The position numbers and the translations under genes are program-made. A stretch of 64,000 nucleotides of DNA, from the NCBI RefSeq assembly GCF_900101465.1, contig NZ_FMZM01000012.1, positions 124,001 to 188,000 on the forward strand, in the 5' to 3' direction. The stretch comes from Nocardioides lianchengensis. Its GTDB lineage: Bacteria > Actinomycetota > Actinomycetes > Propionibacteriales > Nocardioidaceae. The notes under the pieces were generated by a model. That model was not told where the DNA came from. It was given only the letters and a program-made list of their open reading frames with translations, and searched no databases. Positions 20,460-28,927 of this stretch are shown here, one piece after another (position 1 is the stretch's first letter; the number at the start of each line of letters is the position of its first letter).

Positions 20460-21902
20460 ATGAGCCACCCACCCGCCCCGTCGCCGATGCGCGCCAACCT
20501 CGAGATAGCCGCGATCGGCCTCGGCGCCCTGATGGCGTCGCTCTCGCAGACGCTGATCATCCCGGTGCTCCCGGTCATCGAGGCCGACATCGGCGCCTCG
20601 ACCACCCAGTCGTCCTGGCTGCTCACCTCGACCCTCCTGGTCGGCGCGGTGGCCGTCCCGATCATCAGCCGGCTCGCCGACATGTTCGGCCGCCGCCGGA
20701 TGCTGCTGGTCGCCCTACTGTCGCTGGCCGCGGGCTCGCTCATCGACGCGCTCACGACCGACCCGACCGTGATGATCGTGGGCCGCGCCCTGTGCGGGCT
20801 CTCGGGCGCGTCGATCCCGCTCGGCATCAGCCTCCTCCACACCCAACTGCCGCCGGCCCGGCGCGGCTCGGCCACCGCGCTGATCAGCGCGATGCTCGGC
20901 ATCGGCGGCGCGCTGGGCCTGCCGCTGGCCGGACTGCTCGCCGACAACGTCGACTACCACGTGCTGTTCTGGATCGGCGCGGTCGGCGCGGCCGTCAGTG
21001 CCGCCCTCGTCGTGGCCCTGGTCGACGAGCCGGCCGTCGGCGACCCCGGACGGATCGACTGGTCGGGCATGGTCCTGCTCGCCGGCGGGCTGGTCGCCCT
21101 GGTGCTGCCCCTCTCCCAGGCCTCGAGCTGGGGCTGGGGCTCGGCGAGGACCGTCGGCCTGCTCGTGCTGTCGGTGCTGCTGCTCGGCCTCCTCGTCGTC
21201 GTCGAGCGCCGCGTCCGCAACCCGCTGGTCGACATGCGCACCCTCGGCCGGCCCCCGATCGTGATCACCAACATCGCCTCGCTGTTCTTCGGCTTCGCGC
21301 TCTTCGCGAGCTTCGTCGGCACCGCGACCTACGTGCAGATGCCCAAGGAGACCGGGTACGGCTTCGGCTCCTCGGTGCTGACCGCTGGCCTGTGCCTGCT
21401 GCCCAGCGGCATCCTGATGCTGGTCCTGGCCCCGGTCACGGCCCGGTTGATCGGCTCCTGGGGTCCCGGCCGGGTGCTCGCGGTCGCCGGTCTGATCCTG
21501 ACCGGTGGCCTGTTGCTGCGCATCGTGCTGGTCGGCGAGCTGTGGCACGTCGTCCTCGGTACGGCGATCATCGGCGCGGGCACGGGCATCGGCTACGCGA
21601 GCCTTCCGGCGCTCATCAACGCGCACACGCCGGAGCGCGAGCTGGCCGCGGCCAACGGCATCAACACCCTGGCCCGCTCGCTCGGCAGCACCCTGGCCAG
21701 CGCCCTCGGCGGCACCCTGCTCGCGTCGTTCACGGTCAGCGTCGCCGCGCTGGGCGGGGCGGAGCTCCCGTCTCTGACCGCCTACCGGGTGCTCTTCGGG
21801 ATCTGCGCGGGCGCGGCGTTCCTGGCCAGCCTGGCCGGGCTCGCGCTGGCGTCGCCGAAGGTCGACACCGCGGAGACGCGGGAGCAGCAGCCGGTCAGCT
21901 GA
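20460..21902 (+). CDS. MFS drug/solute exporter (DHA2, 14-TM type)
   Basis: This 480-residue membrane protein is a proton-driven exporter of the major facilitator superfamily. About 13-14 hydrophobic segments are visible. Motif A between helices 2 and 3 reads RLADMFGRRRML near residue 66-77, and motif C-like glycine/proline pattern follows near 135-155 (ALGLPLAGLLAD). The pattern and the divergent TetR partner suggest multidrug or metabolite efflux; the substrate is unknown. ATG 20460 has GGAAGGAC just upstream. Its last eight bases overlap the convergent small membrane gene. Confidence 0.92.
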   Translation: MSHPPAPSPMRANLEIAAIGLGALMASLSQTLIIPVLPVIEADIGASTTQSSWLLTSTLLVGAVAVPIISRLADMFGRRRMLLVALLSLAAGSLIDALTTDPTVMIVGRALCGLSGASIPLGISLLHTQLPPARRGSATALISAMLGIGGALGLPLAGLLADNVDYHVLFWIGAVGAAVSAALVVALVDEPAVGDPGRIDWSGMVLLAGGLVALVLPLSQASSWGWGSARTVGLLVLSVLLLGLLVVVERRVRNPLVDMRTLGRPPIVITNIASLFFGFALFASFVGTATYVQMPKETGYGFGSSVLTAGLCLLPSGILMLVLAPVTARLIGSWGPGRVLAVAGLILTGGLLLRIVLVGELWHVVLGTAIIGAGTGIGYASLPALINAHTPERELAAANGINTLARSLGSTLASALGGTLLASFTVSVAALGGAELPSLTAYRVLFGICAGAAFLASLAGLALASPKVDTAETREQQPVS

Positions 21903-22334
21903 CCCGGAGTCGTCGCCCGACCAGGCGCCGGGGCCGCCCGACCGACGTCCCGATCGCCGCGCCGAGCACCGGGCACAGCACGATGCTCACGACGGTCCCG
22001 GACACGGTCGGCAACGCGACGCACAGGACGCCCAGGGCCGCCAGCGCCGCGGCCAGACCCTGCGTCGTGGCCAGCGCGGTGGCCCGCCAGGCGATCCGCC
22101 ACGACCGGCTCGGCGAGCTCACCTCCGGCAGCGGGAGCCGCGCAAGGTGGTCACCCATCAGGTGGGCGACCAGGAGGAACCCGGCATACCCGCCGGGGAG
22201 CCACCAGGCGCGGGATTCTGACGAGACCGCGGCGGCCAGGCCGGGGAGCACGAGCAGCAGCGGGGCGCCGTAGCGGATCAGCGGACCGAGCAGCTCCGCG
22301 CCACCGGCGAGGCCGGGTCTCGAGTGTCGGTCAT
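21895..22334 (-). pseudogene. Small membrane protein gene with an N-terminal one-base frameshift
   Basis: The intact reading frame (from 22251) encodes about 118 residues with hydrophobic segments and a GYAGFLLVAHLMGDHLARLP stretch, but has no ribosome binding site. Upstream, ATG 22334 has TACGCT six bases before it, a good leaderless promoter, and begins MTDTRDP before stopping after 18 codons. Adding one C to the CCC run at 22315-22317 (minus strand) would join the two into a single protein of about 146 residues that continues PGLAGGAELLGPLIRYG. So the gene is either frameshifted or carries a sequence error. Function is not recognised. It lies 25 bases after dfrA and overlaps the end of the MFS gene. 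Confidence 0.6.
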
Positions 22335-22340
22335 GGCGGC

Positions 22341-22346
22341 AGCGTA
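22341..22346 (-). promoter_or_regulatory. -10 box before the frameshifted membrane gene
   Basis: TACGCT on the minus strand fits TAnnnT and ends 6 nt before ATG 22334. Confidence 0.45.
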
Positions 22347-22359
22347 GGCGCCGACAGCC

Positions 22360-22845
22360 TCAGGAACGCGTGAATCGGACGACGTCGAAGCCGTCGTGCG
22401 GCTCCCGCTCGACCTCGACCCACGCGGTGCAGTCGAAGTCCGGGTAGTGCACGTCGCCCTCCGGCTCCAGCGGGATCTCGGACAGCACCTGCTCGGTGGC
22501 GACGCTCAGCGCGGCGGCGTACACCTGGGCGCCGCCGGCGACCATCACGTCGCCCGGGAGGTCGTCGGCGAGCGCGAGCGCGGCGTCGAGGTCGTGGGCC
22601 ACGAGCACGCCCTCGGCCGTCCAGCCCGGGTCGCGGGTCAGCACGATGGTGGTGCGACCGGGCAGCGGCCGGCCGATGGACTCGTACGTCGTGCGGCCCA
22701 TCACCAGCACGTGGCCCATGGTCAGCCGCTTGAAGACGGCCTGCTCCCCCGGGACCCGCCAGGGGATGTCCGGCCCGTTCCCGATCACCCCGTTGCGGGC
22801 GACGGCGGCGACCAGCACCACGCGTCGGGGCGTGCCCCGGCTCAT
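22360..22845 (-). CDS. dfrA: Dihydrofolate reductase
   Basis: This enzyme regenerates tetrahydrofolate from dihydrofolate with NADPH. The 161-residue protein shows LVAAVARNGVIGNGPDIPWRVPGE near 10-33 with Asp25-like acidic active-site residue before IPW, the NADPH motif GRTTYESIGRPLPGR, and VAGGAQVYAAAL near 100. Its ATG overlaps the thyA stop by four bases (ATGA), so dihydrofolate made by ThyA is handled by a coupled product. The order thyA-dfrA is classic. Confidence 0.95.
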   Translation of the reverse strand: MSRGTPRRVVLVAAVARNGVIGNGPDIPWRVPGEQAVFKRLTMGHVLVMGRTTYESIGRPLPGRTTIVLTRDPGWTAEGVLVAHDLDAALALADDLPGDVMVAGGAQVYAAALSVATEQVLSEIPLEPEGDVHYPDFDCTAWVEVEREPHDGFDVVRFTRS

Positions 22846-23651
22846 ACGGCGATCGGCGCCTTGATGCCGGGGTGCGGGTCGTAGCCCTCGAGCCGCAGGT
22901 GCTCCAGGTCGAAGGCGTCGAGCTCGGTCACCGACCGGTCGAGGTGGAGCGTCGGGAGCGGACGCGGCTCGCGGGTCAGCTGGAGCGCGGCCTGGTCGAG
23001 ATGGTTGAGGTAGAGGTGGGCGTCGCCGAAGGTGTGCACGAAGTCGCCGACCTCCAGCCCGGTCACCTGGGCGACCATGTGGGTCAGCAGGGCGTACGAC
23101 GCGATGTTGAACGGCACGCCCAGGAAGACGTCGGCGGAGCGCTGGTAGAGCTGGCAGCTGAGCCTGCCCGGCCCGGACTCCTGCGGGGCGACGTAGAACT
23201 GGAACATGGTGTGGCAGGGCGCGAGCGCCATGTCCGGGAGGTCGGCGACGTTCCACGCACTGACCAGGTGGCGGCGCGAGTCGGGGTTGGTGCGGATCTG
23301 CTCGACGACCTGCGCGATCTGGTCGACGTGCCGCCCGTCGGGCGTCGGCCACGAGCGCCACTGGTAGCCGTAGACGGGTCCGAGGTCGCCGTTGTCGTCG
23401 GCCCACTCGTCCCAGATCGTCACACCGCGGTCCTGGAGCCACTTCACGTTGGTGTCGCCGCGCAGGAACCACAGCAGCTCGGCGAACACCGAGCGGGTGT
23501 GCACCTTCTTGGTCGTGACGAGCGGGAAGCCCTCGCTCAGGTCGAACCGGAGCTGGTGACCAAAGACCGAGCGGGTGCCGGTGCCGGTGCGGTCGCTCTT
23601 CTCGACACCCTCGTCGAGGACCCGGCGGAGAAGATCGAGGTAGGCCTGCAC
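22842..23651 (-). CDS. thyA: Thymidylate synthase
   Basis: ThyA makes dTMP from dUMP using methylene-tetrahydrofolate. The 269-residue protein carries the nucleophile Cys146 (LAPCHTMFQF), the Arg loop near 21-30 (RTGTGTRSVFG), the QRSADVFLGVPFNIASYA region and the C-terminal IKAPIAV end that closes the active site. The GTG start at 23651 has no ribosome binding site but TAGGCT lies six bases upstream, so the transcript is probably leaderless. dfrA follows in overlap. No thyX is seen in the window. Confidence 0.97.
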   Translation of the reverse strand: MQAYLDLLRRVLDEGVEKSDRTGTGTRSVFGHQLRFDLSEGFPLVTTKKVHTRSVFAELLWFLRGDTNVKWLQDRGVTIWDEWADDNGDLGPVYGYQWRSWPTPDGRHVDQIAQVVEQIRTNPDSRRHLVSAWNVADLPDMALAPCHTMFQFYVAPQESGPGRLSCQLYQRSADVFLGVPFNIASYALLTHMVAQVTGLEVGDFVHTFGDAHLYLNHLDQAALQLTREPRPLPTLHLDRSVTELDAFDLEHLRLEGYDPHPGIKAPIAV

Positions 23652-23657
23652 GGGCCC

Positions 23658-23663
23658 AGCCTA
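23658..23663 (-). promoter_or_regulatory. -10 box of a probable leaderless promoter for thyA
   Basis: TAGGCT on the minus strand ends 6 nt before the thyA GTG. Its first three bases are the TAG stop codon of the upstream phzF-like gene. Confidence 0.6.
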
Positions 23664-24491
23664 GGCGTCGAGACCGACGGCGCCGACGATGGTGGTCCGG
23701 GTGTCGCCTCCCACCCACACCTCCTGCCCCTCGCGCCTCACGTGCACCCGTCCGGCCCGGCCCAGCACCGTCCCCTGGCCCGCGACGTACGACGAGGGCA
23801 GCCGCGAGCCGGCCAGCCACTGGCCGATCCCCGCGTTGAGCGAGCCGGTGACCGGGTCCTCCGCCGGGCCGTAGCCGGGGCAGAACGCCCGGACCTCGAC
23901 GGCCAGCGGGCCCTCGTCGTACGGGCCGACGACGCCGATCTTCAGGTCGCCGAAGGCCGCGAAGTCGGGGTCCAGCGCGAGCACGGCGTCGGCCGAGTCG
24001 AGCAGCACGCCCACCCAGCCCGGCCCGTTGTCGATCCAGGTCGACTCGACGACGGCCGACTCCGGCAGCCGCAGCGCCCGACCGATCGCGCCTAGGTCGG
24101 TGGCGGAGACCGGCCCCGAACGGGTCAGCGGCGGGGCTTGGAAGGAGAGCCGACCGGCCCCGTCGCGGCGCAGCCGCACCAGCCCGGCGCCGCACTCCTG
24201 GACGACGTCGTCGCCCGCCGGCACCCCGCCGGCCTCGAGCCAGGCGTGCGCGCTGCCGAGGGTCGGGTGTCCGGCGAACGGGAGCTCCCCGCCCGGCGTC
24301 CAGATGCGCAGCCGGTAGTCCGCGCCGGGCGTCGTCGACGCCAGCAGGAAGGTCGTCTCGGAGAGGTTGGTCCAGCGGGCGAACGCCGCCATCGTCTCGT
24401 CGTCGAGGCCGTCCGCGTCGTGCACGACGGCGACCGGGTTGCCGAGCAGCGGAGCCGCGGAGAAGACGTCGACCTGGCGGAAGGGAAGCAC
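23661..24491 (-). CDS. PhzF-family isomerase/epimerase-like protein
   Basis: This 276-residue protein has the two-lobed PhzF fold. The N-terminus reads FRQVDVFSAAPLLGNPVAVV, followed by the catalytic glutamate in NLSETTFLL near 45, the GHPTLGSAHAWL motif near 80 and, in the second lobe, GYGPAEDPVTGSLNAG near 215. PhzF itself isomerises a phenazine precursor, but most family members have unknown substrates and no phenazine genes are near, so no specific role is claimed. GTG 24491 is preceded by TACCGT six bases upstream, fitting a leaderless start. Only nine bases separate it from thyA. Confidence 0.88.
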   Translation of the reverse strand: MLPFRQVDVFSAAPLLGNPVAVVHDADGLDDETMAAFARWTNLSETTFLLASTTPGADYRLRIWTPGGELPFAGHPTLGSAHAWLEAGGVPAGDDVVQECGAGLVRLRRDGAGRLSFQAPPLTRSGPVSATDLGAIGRALRLPESAVVESTWIDNGPGWVGVLLDSADAVLALDPDFAAFGDLKIGVVGPYDEGPLAVEVRAFCPGYGPAEDPVTGSLNAGIGQWLAGSRLPSSYVAGQGTVLGRAGRVHVRREGQEVWVGGDTRTTIVGAVGLDA

Positions 24492-24497
24492 GTCACG

Positions 24498-24503
24498 ACG
24501 GTA
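24498..24503 (-). promoter_or_regulatory. -10 box of a probable leaderless promoter for the phzF-like gene
   Basis: TACCGT on the minus strand fits TAnnnT and ends 6 nt before GTG 24491. Confidence 0.5.
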
Positions 24504-24513
24504 GACGTCAGGC

Positions 24514-25920
24514 TCAGCGCGCGAACAGCGGGACCGGCCCCGCGGCGGGGATCCGGGTCCCGGTGGAGCAGTCCCCGGTGCCGAGCACGCAGGTGCGCAG
24601 CTCCCAGGACCCGGCCTCCGAGCGTCGACCGATGCCCGGGTCGGCGGGCTCCGCCCGGTCCGCAGGTACGACGGCGACCACGATCGTGCCCTCGTCCGCG
24701 AGCCGGGCAGCGACCACCCGCTCCCCCGGGGCCACCCCGGTCGCCGGTCGACCACCGAGGATGTCGAGCGCGACCCGGTCGCCGCGGGCGGTGGTGACCA
24801 GCGCGAACCGCCCGTCGTCGGACAGCTCCCCGTCCTGGCCGACCTCGAAGGTCCCCGGGCGCTCGCGCTGGGACCTCAGCAGCACCCGTCCCCGGTCGCC
24901 CCGCAGCAGCATCGTCCCGGCCCGTACGTCGAGCAGCGGCAGCGCGCGGAGCCGGCGCGGGTCACCGTCCGGCAGCAGCACGGCGACCGACCCGTCGGTC
25001 GAGTTGTAGTACAGCCGGTCGTCGTCGACGGCCACCGGTCGCAGGGACGTCCCCGCGACCCGTGCCGCCTCGTCGTCGCGACGGACGTCGTGGACCACCA
25101 GGTCGCCGCTGGCCCGCTCGCGCCAGACCACCAGGCCCCCGCCCGCCGAGCCGGTCAGGCCGGCGTCGGGATCGGCCCGGCCGAGAAGCTCCCGACGACC
25201 GCGCTCGTCGACCCGGACCACCCGACCGCCGGCGTCGAGGTACGCCGCCCCGCCCGGGACCTCGACGAGGTCGACGACCGGACCCGTGTCGACGACCGCC
25301 CGGCGCAGGTGCAGCTCGCCGCCGGCCACCCAGGCCACGGCGACCGGGTTGTCGGCCGCCCGGACCGGCAGCGGCGCGAGCGCCGAGGGGTCGCGTCGCT
25401 CGTCGGCACCCGACAGGGCCGGGACGACCGCGGCGGTCGCCACGGCCGCCGCGGCCAGCGCCGCCCCGACGCCGAGCGCGACCCGGCGTCCCCGTCCCGG
25501 TCGGTGCGGCACCCGCCGTCGGCGCACCTCGTCCAGCGGCGGCGCCAGCACCGGCACCGCGGCCGCGGCCCGGTCGAGCAGATCGCTCCCGGCCCGCACC
25601 GCCGCGACCCGCTCGGCCTCCGACAACCGGTCGAGCAGCACGGCCGCGGCCACCCGGTCGGGGTCCTCCGACGGCGCCGCCACCCCCACCCACCACGAGG
25701 TACGGCGCCGCTCGGTCCAGGCGGTCAGCACCGCCTCGGGGACGACGACGTCGGCGTCGCCGCGGCGCACCGTGGCCGCCCACGACCTACGGCAGCGCGC
25801 GAGCCCGTCGACGACGACGTCCTCGACCAGCTCGTCCGGACAGCCGAGGAGCGCGAGCTCGCGCACCAGGGCCGGCCAGCGCGCGGCGACGTACGCCGTG
25901 AAGTCGTCCTCCGGCCGCAT
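24514..25920 (-). CDS. Membrane protein with a degenerate sigma-factor-like N-terminus and a propeller-like extracellular part
   Basis: Residues 1-125 resemble the N-terminal half of SigE-family ECF sigma factors of this lineage (DFTAYVAARWPALVRELALLGC, quoted in part: AARWPALVRELALLGC), but no region 4 helix-turn-helix follows. One membrane helix lies at about 148-170. The remaining about 290 residues are beta-strand rich with repeated GG-x-L and DDR-x-L motifs, like a degenerate propeller facing outside. It ends TGTRIPAAGPVPLFAR. The function is unknown; the layout recalls membrane-bound regulators. GGGAGGAG precedes ATG 25920. It is on the same strand as phzF, 22 bases upstream. Confidence 0.7.
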   Translation of the reverse strand: MRPEDDFTAYVAARWPALVRELALLGCPDELVEDVVVDGLARCRRSWAATVRRGDADVVVPEAVLTAWTERRRTSWWVGVAAPSEDPDRVAAAVLLDRLSEAERVAAVRAGSDLLDRAAAAVPVLAPPLDEVRRRRVPHRPGRGRRVALGVGAALAAAAVATAAVVPALSGADERRDPSALAPLPVRAADNPVAVAWVAGGELHLRRAVVDTGPVVDLVEVPGGAAYLDAGGRVVRVDERGRRELLGRADPDAGLTGSAGGGLVVWRERASGDLVVHDVRRDDEAARVAGTSLRPVAVDDDRLYYNSTDGSVAVLLPDGDPRRLRALPLLDVRAGTMLLRGDRGRVLLRSQRERPGTFEVGQDGELSDDGRFALVTTARGDRVALDILGGRPATGVAPGERVVAARLADEGTIVVAVVPADRAEPADPGIGRRSEAGSWELRTCVLGTGDCSTGTRIPAAGPVPLFAR

Positions 25921-26013
25921 CCGCGCTCCTCCCGACGTCGCGCCTCAGGACGCCTGGGGAAGGGGTTCGGAGCCGCCGCCGTCGCGGATCGGCCGCACCG
26001 GGACGACCATGGC

Positions 26014-26271
26014 TCAGGCGTGCAGCGACATCGGGCCGTAGACCTGCCGGTCCACCTCGAAGAGGGTCACCGCGTCGACCCCCTCGGCGGCGAGGTCGGA
26101 CCAGGTCTCCCCGACCCAGGACTCGGCGTCGGCCTGGCTCGGGAAGCGCTGGTCGGCGAGCTCCCCCTCGACGACGACCTCGGCGCCGGTCGCGTCCTCG
26201 AGGCGCCAGCGCCACGGGCGCTCGGCGGGCGTGGGCTGGCGGAAGGTGGGCGGCTGGTCGGGCAGGTTCAC
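26014..26271 (-). CDS. Small conserved hypothetical protein
   Basis: This 85-residue acidic, tryptophan-rich protein has no hydrophobic helix and no family I recognise. It reads WRWRLEDATGAEVVVEG near 20-36 and then a pattern (FPSQADAESWVGETW) common in small soluble actinobacterial proteins. The GTG start at 26271 has GAGAGGA upstream inside the end of gcvT, and only three bases separate them, so it is cotranscribed and probably coupled to gcvT. Confidence 0.75.
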   Translation of the reverse strand: MNLPDQPPTFRQPTPAERPWRWRLEDATGAEVVVEGELADQRFPSQADAESWVGETWSDLAAEGVDAVTLFEVDRQVYGPMSLHA

Positions 26272-26274
26272 GCG

Positions 26275-27387
26275 TCAGTCCTCTCGCACGGACGGGTCGA
26301 CGAAGGGCGGCTTCGTCAGCTGGAAGATCTCGCGGCGGCCCCGGATGTCGACCCCGACCTCGGCGTCCTCGGCCACGAACGCCGGCAGCAGCGCCAGGCC
26401 CACTCCCTTGCGGAGGGTCGGCGAGAAGGTGCCGGAGGTGACCTCGCCCAGCAGCACGTCGGCGCTCAGCGACACCGACATGTGCGGGCGCGGGATGCCG
26501 CGCCCGGTCGCGACCAGGCCGCGCAGGACCCGCTTCGGCCCCTCCGCCCGCTCGGCGAGCAGCACGTCACGCCCCCAGAAGGCGTCCTTCTTCCAGCCGA
26601 CGGCCCAGCCGAGTCGGGCCTCGTTGGGCGTGACGTCGAGGGAGATGTCCTGACCGTGCAGTGGGTAGCCCATCTCGGTGCGCAGCGTGTCGCGCGCCCC
26701 GAGCCCGCAGGCGAGCATCCCGTGCGGCTCGCCGGCGGCCACGAGCGCGTCCCACAGCGGCTCGGCGACCGCGACCGGCGCGACCAGCTCGTAGCCGCGC
26801 TCGCCGGTGTAGCCGGTGCGGCACACCACGACGGTGGCGCCCTCGAACGGCGCCTCCGCGAACGACATGTAGTCGTGGCCGACCGGCAGCCCGACCGCGG
26901 TCAGCACCTCGTCGCTGAAGCGGCCCTGGACGGCGAGCACGACGTGGTCGCGGTGCTCGTCGGTCACGGTGACGCCGGCGGGGGCGCTCGCCTCGAGCCG
27001 GCGGACGACCTCGGCGGTGTTGGCCGCGTTGGGCACCAGCAGCACCCGCTCGTCGTCGTGCCAGTAGACGATGAGGTCGTCGACGATCCCGCCGGTCTCC
27101 TCGTCGCAGCACAGCGTGTACTGGGCCTTGCCGGGCCGGATCTTGGCCAGAGAGTTGGTCAGCGTCGCGTCGACGTACGACGCCGCGCCCGGCCCGGACA
27201 CCGTGGCCTTGCCGAGGTGGCTGACGTCGAAGATGCCGACCGCCTCACGCACCGCGGTGTGCTCCTTGACCACACCGGTCGGGTACTCCAGCGGCATCGA
27301 CCAGCCCCCGAACTCGGCGAACTTCGCGCCGAGCGCGGCGTGCCGGTCGTGCAGGGGCGAATGGAGCAGGGCCGGCTCGTCAACCAT
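26275..27387 (-). CDS. gcvT: Glycine cleavage system T protein (aminomethyltransferase)
   Basis: GcvT moves the methylene group from lipoyl-bound aminomethyl on protein H to tetrahydrofolate, releasing ammonia. The 370-residue protein shows FAEFGGWSMPLEYPTG near 24-39, HTAVREAVGIFDVSHLG near 44-60, RTGYTGERGYEL near 190 and the GLGARDTLRTEMGYPLHGQD run near 225, all family motifs. gcvH and gcvP are not in the window. ATG 27387 lies seven bases after TAGGTT, so the mRNA is probably leaderless and no glycine riboswitch can precede it. Confidence 0.96.
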   Translation of the reverse strand: MVDEPALLHSPLHDRHAALGAKFAEFGGWSMPLEYPTGVVKEHTAVREAVGIFDVSHLGKATVSGPGAASYVDATLTNSLAKIRPGKAQYTLCCDEETGGIVDDLIVYWHDDERVLLVPNAANTAEVVRRLEASAPAGVTVTDEHRDHVVLAVQGRFSDEVLTAVGLPVGHDYMSFAEAPFEGATVVVCRTGYTGERGYELVAPVAVAEPLWDALVAAGEPHGMLACGLGARDTLRTEMGYPLHGQDISLDVTPNEARLGWAVGWKKDAFWGRDVLLAERAEGPKRVLRGLVATGRGIPRPHMSVSLSADVLLGEVTSGTFSPTLRKGVGLALLPAFVAEDAEVGVDIRGRREIFQLTKPPFVDPSVRED

Positions 27388-27394
27388 GGCCGGG

Positions 27395-27400
27395 AACCTA
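27395..27400 (-). promoter_or_regulatory. -10 box of a probable leaderless promoter for gcvT
   Basis: TAGGTT on the minus strand fits TAnnnT and ends 7 nt before the gcvT ATG. The opposing pepA -10 box lies only 15 bases away. Confidence 0.6.
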
Positions 27401-27415
27401 CCCCAGGGCCCGGAC

Positions 27416-27421
27416 TATCCT
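27416..27421 (+). promoter_or_regulatory. -10 box of a probable leaderless promoter for pepA
   Basis: TATCCT fits TAnnnT and ends 6 nt before GTG 27428. Confidence 0.6.
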
Positions 27422-27427
27422 GCCCCG

Positions 27428-28924
27428 GTGACCTCCTACACGCTGCGCACCGCCAGCCCTGCCAAGACCCGAGCGGACGCGGTGGTGGTCGGCGTGGTCC
27501 AGGGCGCGAAGGGCGCCGACCTGGCCGCAGGCGCCGACGACGTCGCGAAGGCGTACGGCCGCAAGCTGCGTCCGCTGCTCGCGACGCTCGGCATCGCGGG
27601 CAAGGCGGGCGAGATCGTGAAGGTGCCGACCAGCGGCACGCTGTCGTCCCCGCTGCTCGTCCTGGTCGGGCTCGGGAAGGACCCCGGGCCCGCCGCCGTA
27701 CGACGGGCCGCGGGCGCGGCCGCCCGCGCCGTCACCAACGCCGCCTCGGTCGCGCTCGCGCTGCCGGCCGACTCCCCCGAGCTGGTCCGGGCCGTCACCG
27801 AGGGCTGGTCGCTCGGCGGCTACACCTTCACGTCGTACAAGAAGGCGACGACGAGCACCGCTCCCGGCGACGTCGTGGTCCTCGCGCCCGGCGCCCGCAA
27901 GAAGGACGTCATCGCCGCGTTCGAGGAGGCCCAGATCGTCGCCCGGGCCGTGGCGGCCACCCGCGACTGGGTCAACACGCCCCCGGGCGACCTCACCCCG
28001 CCGGCCTTCGCCGACGCGGTCGTCGCGGCCGGCAAGGAGCTCTCCCAGGGCCGCGGCGCCCCGAAGGTCAAGGTCACGGTGCGCGACGAGAAGGAGCTCG
28101 CCGAGCTGGGCTGCGGCGGCATCCTCGGCGTCGGGCAGGGCTCGGCCGCGCCGCCGCGGCTGGTCGAGCTGACCTACGCGCCCCGCGGTGCGAAGACCCA
28201 CCTGGCCCTGGTCGGCAAGGGCATCACCTTCGACTCCGGCGGCCTGACCATCAAGCCCGCCGCCAGCATGAACGAGATGAAGTCCGACATGGCCGGCGCC
28301 GCCGCCGTCGTGCAGGCAACGTTCGCCATCGCGGCCCTCGGCCTGCCGATCAAGGTGAGCGCCTTCGCGCCGATGGCCGAGAACATGGTCTCCGGCGCCT
28401 CGGTGCGACCCGGCGACGTCCTGACCATGTACGGCGGCACCACGGTCGAGGTGCTCAACACCGACGCCGAGGGCCGCCTGGTCCTCGGGGACGCGCTGCT
28501 GCGGGCCAGCGAGACCGAGCCCGACGTCATCCTCGACGTCGCGACCCTGACCGGTCACATGGTCGTCGCCCTCGGCGACAAGATCGCCGGGGTGATGGGC
28601 GCCGACGACATCGTCGACCAGGTCCTCGCCGCCGGCCGAGCCGCCGGCGAGGAGCTCTGGCCGATGCCGATCCCCGAGCACATGGACGAGCGGATCCACA
28701 GCAGCAAGGTGGCCGACCTCGCCCAGCACGACTGGATCCGCTGGGGCGGCGGCCTGTTCGCCGGCGCGTTCCTGCGCGAGTTCACCGGCGGCCTGCCCTG
28801 GGCCCACCTCGACATCGCCGGGCCGGCCTTCGCCTCCGGCGGGCCGTCCGGCCACGTCACGTCCGGCGGCACCGGCTTCGCGGTGACCACGCTGGTCGAG
28901 TACGCCCGGACGCTGAGCGCCTGA
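27428..28924 (+). CDS. pepA: Leucyl aminopeptidase (M17 family)
   Basis: This 498-residue cytosolic enzyme removes N-terminal residues from peptides using two metal ions. The N-terminal macro-like domain is about residues 1-170. The catalytic domain has GKGITFDSGGLTIKP near 265-279, MKSDMAGAAAVV near 288-299, and the M17 signature NTDAEGRL near 345, which supply the metal-binding Lys, Asp and Glu residues. The GTG start at 27428 is chosen because TATCCT sits six bases upstream and no Shine-Dalgarno is present. It is divergent from gcvT across a 40-base gap. Confidence 0.95.
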   Translation: MTSYTLRTASPAKTRADAVVVGVVQGAKGADLAAGADDVAKAYGRKLRPLLATLGIAGKAGEIVKVPTSGTLSSPLLVLVGLGKDPGPAAVRRAAGAAARAVTNAASVALALPADSPELVRAVTEGWSLGGYTFTSYKKATTSTAPGDVVVLAPGARKKDVIAAFEEAQIVARAVAATRDWVNTPPGDLTPPAFADAVVAAGKELSQGRGAPKVKVTVRDEKELAELGCGGILGVGQGSAAPPRLVELTYAPRGAKTHLALVGKGITFDSGGLTIKPAASMNEMKSDMAGAAAVVQATFAIAALGLPIKVSAFAPMAENMVSGASVRPGDVLTMYGGTTVEVLNTDAEGRLVLGDALLRASETEPDVILDVATLTGHMVVALGDKIAGVMGADDIVDQVLAAGRAAGEELWPMPIPEHMDERIHSSKVADLAQHDWIRWGGGLFAGAFLREFTGGLPWAHLDIAGPAFASGGPSGHVTSGGTGFAVTTLVEYARTLSA

Positions 28925-28927
28925 CTC

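Noticed and set aside
27388..27427. A glycine riboswitch before gcvT
   Set aside because: The promoter lies seven bases before the start codon, so there is no leader RNA.
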